From: Actinomycetota bacterium | GTDB lineage: Bacteria > Actinomycetota > Humimicrobiia > Hakubellales > JAMDDV01 | Assembly (NCBI GenBank): GCA_023488455.1 | Contig: JAMDDV010000001.1 | Location: forward strand, 62,001 to 126,000 | Length of the DNA stretch: 64,000 bases | Reading direction: 5' to 3' | Shown: positions 33,022 to 39,713 of the stretch, one piece after another | Layout: each line of letters begins with the position of its first letter | How positions within the stretch are numbered: position 1 is the first letter of the stretch | Notes under the pieces: generated by a model | Databases searched by the model: none | What the model was told of the DNA's origin: nothing | The model's input: the letters and a program-made list of their open reading frames with translations, nothing else | Made by a program: the position numbers and the translations under genes

Positions 33022-33188
33022 TCCTGTACCAGTAGAGATTGAATCTGATTTGCTCGGTGTAAAAGTCACTTACTAGCCATCTCCACATCGCTAATCTATA
33101 AAAAGACTATGTTAAGGTGGTGTTAAGGTAGAAAAATCAGTAAGATAATCTATTCCACGGGTTCCCCTTTTGTCCCTCTACCTACCTA

Positions 33189-33217
33189 TTGATATATTAA
33201 CTTTAGTGATATATCAT
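33189..33217 (+). promoter_or_regulatory. Promoter of XRE antitoxin gene
   Basis: TTGATA (33189-33194) and TATCAT (33212-33217) are 17 bp apart. The repeated GATATAT and GATATATC halves overlapping both elements form a likely operator. The rest of 33022-33276 holds no gene. Confidence 0.5.
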
Positions 33218-33276
33218 ATTTGATAAATTTGGAGTTATGAGTTCTACATGATTTAAGTAAAAGAGGTGTATAAATA

Positions 33277-33597
33277 ATGGTTAGGCCAAAAACAAAGGCT
33301 CAAATTTTTATGGAAGAGCTGCTTAGTAATAAGGAGGTTGCCGAATCCTTTAATGAAGGACTCGAGGAGTTAAGGCTTGCTGTTAAGATAGCTCAGCTTA
33401 GAGAAAAAAGAGGGCTAACCCAGACAGAACTTGCCGCGAAGATGCATACTAGCACTCCTGTGATATCAAGGTTAGAGAATATGGGTCGTTGTAATATTCG
33501 TACTCTAAAAAAGGTAGCCAAAGCTTTAGATGCTGTTTTGGAAATTAATATTATTCCAAAGGAAGATAAAGCACGAACAACGAAGATTACAGTATAA
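33277..33597 (+). CDS. XRE-family transcriptional regulator, orphan HigA-type antitoxin
   Basis: A 106-residue protein with an N-terminal helical segment and a central XRE helix-turn-helix: REKRGLTQTELAAKM, then TSTPVISRLENMGRC and TLKKVAKALDAVLEI. HigA antitoxins have this size and ending. No HigB-like toxin frame is found on either side, so the gene is an orphan, possibly controlling the LegB-like operon 34 bp downstream. Confidence 0.8.
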   Translation: MVRPKTKAQIFMEELLSNKEVAESFNEGLEELRLAVKIAQLREKRGLTQTELAAKMHTSTPVISRLENMGRCNIRTLKKVAKALDAVLEINIIPKEDKARTTKITV

Positions 33598-33631
33598 TTG
33601 CTTAAATTTTATATGACTTTTAGGTTGCGAG

Positions 33632-34621
33632 ATGAATTGGATTGGTAAAAAAGTAGTTGTGACTGGTGCGGCTGGCTTTATAGGTAGTCATCTTGTTGAA
33701 AAACTCGTTGATCTCGGGGCGAGTGTATCCTGCTTTATCCGTTATACATCAAAAAATGACCTCGGCAACTTAAAAAGCTTACCAAAAGCTAAATTGAATC
33801 AACTTAAGATATACAGAGGAGATTTAAAAGATGGTGCTGCATTAGAGAGTGCATTAAAGAACTCGGAGATAGCGTTCCACCTAGGTGCGATGGTCAGCAT
33901 TCCCTATTCCTATGAAAATCCACAGGAAGCTATTACATCAAATATAATTGGCACTATGAACGTTTTAAATGCATCTCGCAGGGTTGATATCGAAAAATTT
34001 GTACATACCTCAACATCAGAGGTTTATGGAACTGCTCAGTATGTTCCAATCGATGAAAATCATCCATTGGTCAGTCAATCCCCCTATTCAGCTAGCAAAG
34101 TCGGAGCTGACATGATAGCCATGAGTTATTATTATTCTTATGATTTTCCTGTTTCAATTATAAGGCCTTTCAATACATATGGGCCAGGGCAGTCAGCCCG
34201 TGCTGTCATACCGACGATTATTATGCAAGCAATCTTAAGTGATGTCGTTAAGTTAGGAGATGTAAACACCACAAGGGATTTCACATATGTAGAGGATACG
34301 GTTAACGGGTTTTTAAAAATCGCTGAAAGCGCTAAATCTGTTGGGCAGGTTATAAATGTTGGGGCAGGTAATGAAATTAGCATTAGTAATGTCGTAATGC
34401 TTGTAGAAAGAATATTGAATAAGAAGTTACAAATCAAGATCGAAGAAGAAAGAATAAGACCTAGTAAAAGTGAGGTTAGAAGACTTGTTTCTGATAGTTC
34501 AAAGGCGAAAAAACTGTTAGGGTGGAAACCGGAATATACATTCGAATCCGGATTGGGCAAAACTATAGAATGGTTTGCAAAAAATTCAAATTATTTTGAA
34601 ACCATGAAATATGAAATCTAA
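33632..34621 (+). CDS. NAD-dependent nucleotide-sugar 4,6-dehydratase (LegB-like SDR)
   Basis: A 329-residue extended SDR: TGAAGFIG (11-18), catalytic STSEVYGTAQYVPI (127-140) and Tyr152/Lys156 in PYSASK. The N-terminus MNWIGKKVVVTG, the VSIPYSYENP loop and RPFNTYGPGQSARAVIPTI are the pattern of LegB-type UDP-GlcNAc 4,6-dehydratases from legionaminic acid and related pathways. No LegC aminotransferase or sialic-acid-type synthase is in the window, so only the 4-keto-6-deoxy step is supported. A nucleotidyltransferase follows 30 bp later. Confidence 0.83.
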   Translation: MNWIGKKVVVTGAAGFIGSHLVEKLVDLGASVSCFIRYTSKNDLGNLKSLPKAKLNQLKIYRGDLKDGAALESALKNSEIAFHLGAMVSIPYSYENPQEAITSNIIGTMNVLNASRRVDIEKFVHTSTSEVYGTAQYVPIDENHPLVSQSPYSASKVGADMIAMSYYYSYDFPVSIIRPFNTYGPGQSARAVIPTIIMQAILSDVVKLGDVNTTRDFTYVEDTVNGFLKIAESAKSVGQVINVGAGNEISISNVVMLVERILNKKLQIKIEEERIRPSKSEVRRLVSDSSKAKKLLGWKPEYTFESGLGKTIEWFAKNSNYFETMKYEI

Positions 34622-34651
34622 AGGTAATAAAAATTGCAAAAGGAATAAAAG

Positions 34652-35335
34652 TTGAAGGCTCTTATCTTGGCTGGTGGAGAGGGTGTAAGATTAAGACCCT
34701 TAACATACAGTGTACCTAAACCTCTTTTACCCATCAAAGGGAAACCGATTCTTGAAATAATTATTGAAAGATTGGCTTCATTTGGGATAGATGATTTTAT
34801 TTTAGCAACAGGATATAGATCATATATGATCGAAGCTTACTTCCTTAATGGGTCTCGATATAACGTTAAGATAACGTATCAGATAGAACAAAAAAGAATG
34901 GGTACCGCAGCCCCTCTGAAATTTATAAATAGCGATACGCGAGAGCCGATTTTGGTTATGAATGGGGATGTCTTAACAGATTTAGATTTTAAAGAACTTA
35001 TTGATTTCCACCTCGGATCAGCATCCGATCTTACGTTTTGCACAGCCAGGTATAAGGTGAAGATACTGTATGGTGTTGTAGATTGTGCGAATGATAATTC
35101 ATTTCTCGATATAGTTGAGAAACCAGTGAAAAAATTCATGGTGAATGCAGGCATTTATATTGTTAACCCTGAGCTAATTAGCATTATTCCTGAAAGTAAA
35201 CCATTTAACATGACAGATCTTATTATTAAAGCCAAAGAGTTAGGCAAAAGAGTTCTTGTCTATGAGATCAGAGGTAAATGGATAGACATTGGGCTCATGG
35301 ACGATTATAGACGAGCGAATAAAACTCAGTTTTAG
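34652..35335 (+). CDS. Sugar-phosphate nucleotidyltransferase (PtmE/LegF-like, without CBS domains)
   Basis: A 227-residue nucleotidyltransferase from a TTG start: LAGGEGVRLRPLTYSVPKPL is the nucleotide loop, MNGDVLTDLDF the metal site and GKWIDIGLMDDYR the end motif. It resembles the transferase half of PtmE-type enzymes that activate GlcN-1-P in legionaminic pathways, and of mannose-1-phosphate guanylyltransferases. Pairing with the LegB-like dehydratase fits the first. The exact sugar is open. Confidence 0.8.
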   Translation: MKALILAGGEGVRLRPLTYSVPKPLLPIKGKPILEIIIERLASFGIDDFILATGYRSYMIEAYFLNGSRYNVKITYQIEQKRMGTAAPLKFINSDTREPILVMNGDVLTDLDFKELIDFHLGSASDLTFCTARYKVKILYGVVDCANDNSFLDIVEKPVKKFMVNAGIYIVNPELISIIPESKPFNMTDLIIKAKELGKRVLVYEIRGKWIDIGLMDDYRRANKTQF

Positions 35336-35442
35336 TTCATCTGGAACCCTCTAAATCTCTCCCTAGTTCAAATACTATTATTAAGAATTTTAATCTCCAA
35401 TAATTCTTACCTTAAAGCTTCATTGAGCGGGTTTGGACTGCT

Positions 35443-35519
35443 TTAAATTACCGAGAATTCTTCCTCCAATTAGACAATTTTAGCTGCATATAATAGTACC
35501 GCTCTAATATCTTCATTTG
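35443..35519. repeat. Direct repeat copy 2 (3' end of DUF433 gene)
   Basis: 77 bp matching 32168-32244, 3,275 bp away. A single base makes TAA here where copy 1 has TCA, so the DUF433 protein ends nine residues earlier than the relic's frame. The region 35336-35442 holds no gene. Confidence 0.85.
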
Positions 35520-35691
35520 TTAGAAAAGGGTATTCCTCAATTAACATCTCTTCCTTATAGCCATAAGCAAGTTTTTCAAGAAGTAAGTCGATTGGTAGAT
35601 GAGTTCCTTTTATAACTAGTTTGCCATACATAATTTCTTGATTTCTTTCAATATTGACATTAGCGATAAATCTAATTTCATCTAAGTTCAT
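35470..35691 (-). CDS. DUF433-family antitoxin, orphan
   Basis: A 73-residue protein: IMYGKLVIKGTHLPIDLLLE and YPFLTNEDIRAVLLYAAKIV are the DUF433 helix-turn-helix signature (usually GKPVIRGTRIPV and LT..DI.AAL.YA). DUF433 proteins normally pair with a downstream DUF5615 PIN-like toxin. Here the downstream side is the nucleotidyltransferase gene's end, so the toxin is missing. Its last codons are duplicated at 32168-32244. Confidence 0.8.
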   Translation of the reverse strand: MNLDEIRFIANVNIERNQEIMYGKLVIKGTHLPIDLLLEKLAYGYKEEMLIEEYPFLTNEDIRAVLLYAAKIV

Positions 35692-35772
35692 ATCAGTTTA
35701 ATTATACAATCAGAGATTTTTATAATACAAAGTTGTTATTTGTTAAAAAACCAGGTATATATGATTTATATA

Positions 35773-36927
35773 TCAGAAATTAAATGAGTTTATCTCTTTA
35801 ATAGATTTCAGAGATTTTGCAGCTCCAATATCCCAATTAAGACCCTTGGCAAACTTTTTACCTTCTTTCCCAAGTTGAATTCTCCTATCTTCGCTGTTAA
35901 GTAATTTTAAGATGGTCTTTACAAATGTCTTCTTTTGGAAGCATGGGATTTTAATAACACCTTTTGGGTAATAAAGCCTTGGAAGATTGTAGATTACTCC
36001 GGGTAAACCACATGCCAGGGCCTCATCAAGTGCCATATTACCACTATCAAGTCTTGAAGCAGAAACAAAAAGTCTTGATGCTTTAAGGACTTTTGCTTTC
36101 TCTATTCCATCAAGTAAACCAAGAAACATTACGTTGTTTTTCATATTTTCTTTCATTACCTTTTTCCTGAGCTTGTTCTCCAAAGGTCCTGTACCTACAA
36201 TAGCGAGTTTTCTCTTTGGGGAATCTTTTTTTAAAACTTCCCTCCAAATATCAAGCAGTTCCTCAAGACACTTTTGGGGATGTAATCTCCCGACAAACAC
36301 TGCATCAAATTTTGCTTTTTGTTTAGGAACTCTCTGAAATAACTCGAAGTCAACGCCTCCTCGGATTGCAATTACCCTTTTAGGAGTCAGACGTCCATTA
36401 TAAAAACTTTTGCAATCTATTGGTGAAGCAGTAAGAACAGCATCTGCACGAATCCTGATAAGCTTTAAAGAAATCTGCTGTACAATGTAGGATATAAGCC
36501 CTTTTAAACCTTTTATTTTTCCATCTCTGCTGAATGGCGAAGGAACTATCAAGTAACATGCTGAAAACCACAAAACCTTTGGTTTTCTAATTTTTATTAT
36601 GAATGCTGGGAAAACATCTGGCCAGAGGTTCGAGGAAGAAAAGATTGCATCGATGCTTCGAATATTTAAGAAGAAACATCTTATAAGAGAGCTAAGGCTT
36701 TTGTACACACTTGATATAAAAACTCCAAACTTATCCGTAAAAGAAGTTTTCCAAATCCAAACGTTAGTTCTGCTTATTCCATGGTTTAAGCAAAAAATTT
36801 TACCTTTTTCGTTTGTTACTATGCTTATTTTTTCTCCGGATTTAATCCATCGTTTGCTGTATTCTGCAAATATTTTGTCTCCACCGCTTATAATGTGGAA
36901 AGCATTTGCAAAGACCAATATTCTCAT
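35773..36927 (-). CDS. GT4-family glycosyltransferase
   Basis: A 384-residue GT-B enzyme on the minus strand. NAFHIISGGDKIFAEYS holds the acceptor loop, DAVFVGRLHPQKCLEELL begins the donor domain, and SASRLDSGNMALDEALACG is the donor site. Hydrophobic residues around 70-90 may associate with the membrane. The Kelch gene lies 14 bp upstream in the same direction, so they form a two-gene operon. The second half resembles the GT4 at 50794-51978 (GRLHPQK). Confidence 0.87.
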   Translation of the reverse strand: MRILVFANAFHIISGGDKIFAEYSKRWIKSGEKISIVTNEKGKIFCLNHGISRTNVWIWKTSFTDKFGVFISSVYKSLSSLIRCFFLNIRSIDAIFSSSNLWPDVFPAFIIKIRKPKVLWFSACYLIVPSPFSRDGKIKGLKGLISYIVQQISLKLIRIRADAVLTASPIDCKSFYNGRLTPKRVIAIRGGVDFELFQRVPKQKAKFDAVFVGRLHPQKCLEELLDIWREVLKKDSPKRKLAIVGTGPLENKLRKKVMKENMKNNVMFLGLLDGIEKAKVLKASRLFVSASRLDSGNMALDEALACGLPGVIYNLPRLYYPKGVIKIPCFQKKTFVKTILKLLNSEDRRIQLGKEGKKFAKGLNWDIGAAKSLKSIKEINSFNF

Positions 36928-36941
36928 AATTTAATTTCAGA

Positions 36942-37937
36942 TTATGCAGGGATAAAGATATCGTGATTCATGCAGAATGCGTAGCCTCCAAGCCTTGGGT
37001 TTCCACCTATTATATGGATTTCCCCATCTACAGCAACTGCAATATTTGCGTATTTTGGTGTTGGCATGTCCATCCTCCTATACCATCGATCTTCAGAAAC
37101 TTTATACTCATGGCATTCACCAGATACTGCCCAGCCCTGTTCCCCTCCAAAAATAAAAACACTGCTTCCTATTCCAACCGCAGAAAATCCACTGATAGGT
37201 AAAGGCAATGGAGCTCTATTTTCCCACTTGCCAGTGGAGGGATTATAAACTTCGTTAGTTGTCAATGACTCAGCGAGGTTTTTCTTAAATCCACCCATAG
37301 CAAAAATCAATCCTCCGGCTGAGGTTGCAGATAGATGCTCTCTTTCGGTTGGCATAGGTTCCAGTTTTGTCCATGTATCATTCTTGGGATCGTAAACTTC
37401 TAGTTCGTTTCTTGGTATTTTGTTGGTGCCACCTCCTACAACATAGATAAGCCCATTCATTTCTGCTATCCCTAAAGCTCCCCTTGGAGTGGGCATGTCC
37501 CTTTTTCTTTCCCAGGAGTTTGTTGAGGAGTTATATTGGAAAACATAAGAATAGGGTGTAATTCTTAACCCATTACCCCCAATTACATAAAGCTTATTGT
37601 CAACTACTGTAACCCCAGGATGGTGTACGATAACGGGAAGATTAGTAATTCTTCTCCAAGAATTGGTGGCCACGTTGTATGCCTCAACTCTTCTTGTAAC
37701 CGTATAAACTGTAGGTAAGGTTAACCCCCCAACTACATAAATCTCTTCACCCAATAACGCTCCTCCAAATTCATACCGCCAGGAAGGTAGGGGATTTGCT
37801 TTTATCCATCTTCCTGATAGCAGCTTAATAGGCTCAACAGATCCCTTTAAGGTTCTATTTGGCTTCTCTAAAACTTCAATGAGAAATCTGAGAATCGCAA
37901 AAGGAATTAAAATCGGTCTTTTAATTAGCAATTGCAA
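36942..37937 (-). CDS. Six-bladed Kelch-repeat beta-propeller protein
   Basis: A 331-residue protein with six Kelch blades, each marked by a hydrophobic-GG strand end: IYVVGG, LYVIGG, IYVVGG, IFAMGG, VFIFGG and IHIIGG, with W and Y-N/D-P positions between. An N-terminal hydrophobic stretch (about 2-22) could be a membrane anchor or uncleaved signal. The TTG start has AGGAG upstream. Kelch propellers bind proteins or sugars; no enzymatic residues of galactose oxidase type are evident. Its position directly before a glycosyltransferase makes it an unusual accessory in a glycan locus. Function not known. Confidence 0.85.
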   Translation of the reverse strand: MQLLIKRPILIPFAILRFLIEVLEKPNRTLKGSVEPIKLLSGRWIKANPLPSWRYEFGGALLGEEIYVVGGLTLPTVYTVTRRVEAYNVATNSWRRITNLPVIVHHPGVTVVDNKLYVIGGNGLRITPYSYVFQYNSSTNSWERKRDMPTPRGALGIAEMNGLIYVVGGGTNKIPRNELEVYDPKNDTWTKLEPMPTEREHLSATSAGGLIFAMGGFKKNLAESLTTNEVYNPSTGKWENRAPLPLPISGFSAVGIGSSVFIFGGEQGWAVSGECHEYKVSEDRWYRRMDMPTPKYANIAVAVDGEIHIIGGNPRLGGYAFCMNHDIFIPA

Positions 37938-38050
37938 ATTCGCTCAACTCCTGCACTAATAAACCCTATATTTTACAAGAAGCAATTTTGTCGAAAGCGT
38001 CTAAAATTCCGTGATGGATAAATAATAAATCAATTGGCCCCTACTTTAAA

Positions 38051-38079
38051 ATAGTGATGTCAGTCAAACAAATCACTAT
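38051..38079. promoter_or_regulatory. Inverted repeat before flippase operon
   Basis: ATAGTGAT (38051-38058) and ATCACTAT (38072-38079) are exact reverse complements with 13 bp between, just before the ribosome site of the next gene. An operator or 5' hairpin. Confidence 0.4.
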
Positions 38080-38092
38080 CAGAGGGGGCCAG

Positions 38093-38374
38093 ATGGAAAC
38101 GATAGAACTTGATTTAGGTAAAGTCAAATTAAACTTGAGTGATTTCAGCCTGCATAATGTTGAGGAACAGGCAGTAGAAGCAAGGCAGGAGATATACCAG
38201 AGGATATTTGCAGGTGCAAGCGAACTCTATCCTCTAGATAAGGAGGAAGGTATATCGCTAGCTCAAAACCACAGCATAGGGGCAAAAGAGATGATACTTG
38301 ATACGGCAATCGATAATGTTAATCAAGGTGATTTTAAGGAAGAAAAAATCAGTAAAATAATTTCATCATTGTGA
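38093..38374 (+). CDS. Small hypothetical protein
   Basis: A 93-residue, acidic, mainly helical protein from the ATG at 38093, which has AGAGGGGG just upstream; the frame extends back to 38054 without a better site. It begins METIELDLGKVKLNLSDF and has no signal peptide or membrane segment. It is 46 bp before the flippase gene in the same direction. I recognise no family. Confidence 0.5.
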   Translation: METIELDLGKVKLNLSDFSLHNVEEQAVEARQEIYQRIFAGASELYPLDKEEGISLAQNHSIGAKEMILDTAIDNVNQGDFKEEKISKIISSL

Positions 38375-38420
38375 TAAAATCCACGATTGTATAATTAGCA
38401 GGCAAATTAATCTTGAGATT

Positions 38421-39713
38421 GTGGATTTAAAATCTTTTTCAGTTAAAAGCTTCTTGAAAAATAACCTCAAAGAGGGAGATCTTACCAGATCCTTCCTTAT
38501 AATGTTTTCTTCCACAATGGTTGTAAATATCATTAATTATATCTACAACCTTCTTGTGGGAAGATTTCTTGGACCATCTGATTACGGTGTGTTTGTCTCT
38601 CTTCTCTCCTTTACAATGATATTTGCTGGGATATCGGGGACTGTTCAGATAGTTATTACCCGCTATGCAGCCATATTAAAATATGAAAATTCCCAGAGGA
38701 CGTTATATAGATATTTTATTAGGGCAATACAAATTTTTTCTGTTGTTGGATTATTTGTTTTTATTTTGTTCTTTATTTCTACTCCTTATATAAAAAAGTT
38801 TTTAAATATTGATGTAAGTGCTCCTGTCTATGTGGTCGGCATGTTATTAGGGGTATCCTTCATCGCTCCAATTGCAAGAGGAATGTTGCAGGGTATTCAA
38901 GACTACAAGGCACTCTCCATTAACGTGATCCTGGATAGCTTCTTAAGGCTTGTGTTTGGGCTTTCCTTGATTTTTTTAGGTTTAAAAGTCAGCGGAGCGA
39001 TTGGCTCACAGGTTATATCAGCAATAGTGGCTTTTTCCGTCTCTATATATTTCATTTTAAGACTCAAAAGTCTTGATGAGGGAACATACAGAATTCCAAG
39101 AGTTTCCATTTATAGATACACTTTTTTGACCCTATATACGATGAGTTGTTTTCTTTTACTAACGAACCTCGATGTCGTGCTAGTAAAACACTTCTTTGAT
39201 CCCCACACGGCTGGCATTTATTCATCAGCCGTGACCATTGGCAGGATAATCCTGTATTTCCCTGGAGCGATGGCAATAGTCCTTTTCCCAAAGACATCAG
39301 AGCTTCAAACCTTGAGCAAAAAATCAGTTAAGATATTAGCCAAGGCACTTTTAATTGTTTTTGTGCTCTGTTTGATAATAAATGTTATCTATTTTGTTGC
39401 ACCAGATCTGCTTGTCAGGATAATGTTTGGTAAAGCATTTTTTGAAAGCGTGCCTTATATTGGCTATTACGGGATAGCTATGACTTTTTATTCCTTGTTA
39501 AACATAACAGTTTTATTCTTGCTTTCGCTAAATTTTTACTCATTAATTCCTGTTTTGACTATTACATCTTTATTAGAGTTAATTTTGTTAAATTATTATC
39601 ACAAAAATTTGTTGGAAGTAATATATATTTTAATATTGGTAAGTCTATCATCACTTGTTACTTTGATTTTAATTATTGTATTTAACCTACTTAAAAATGT
39701 TAAGAATAAGTGA
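38421..39713 (+). CDS. wzx: Wzx-type polysaccharide flippase
   Basis: A 430-residue membrane protein with about 12 transmembrane helices. FSSTMVVNIINYIYNLLVGR and LGPSDYGVFVSLLSF form the MATE/PST-superfamily N-terminal signature. Such flippases move undecaprenyl-linked repeat units across the membrane. It starts with GTG. The window also has an ABC exporter, so this serves a second glycan or a second stage. The next gene starts within its last codons. Confidence 0.88.
   Translation: MDLKSFSVKSFLKNNLKEGDLTRSFLIMFSSTMVVNIINYIYNLLVGRFLGPSDYGVFVSLLSFTMIFAGISGTVQIVITRYAAILKYENSQRTLYRYFIRAIQIFSVVGLFVFILFFISTPYIKKFLNIDVSAPVYVVGMLLGVSFIAPIARGMLQGIQDYKALSINVILDSFLRLVFGLSLIFLGLKVSGAIGSQVISAIVAFSVSIYFILRLKSLDEGTYRIPRVSIYRYTFLTLYTMSCFLLLTNLDVVLVKHFFDPHTAGIYSSAVTIGRIILYFPGAMAIVLFPKTSELQTLSKKSVKILAKALLIVFVLCLIINVIYFVAPDLLVRIMFGKAFFESVPYIGYYGIAMTFYSLLNITVLFLLSLNFYSLIPVLTITSLLELILLNYYHKNLLEVIYILILVSLSSLVTLILIIVFNLLKNVKNK

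Noticed and set aside
33022..33276. HigB toxin remnant before the orphan HigA
   Set aside because: No frame in this stretch gives RelE-like sequence; only promoter-like elements are visible.
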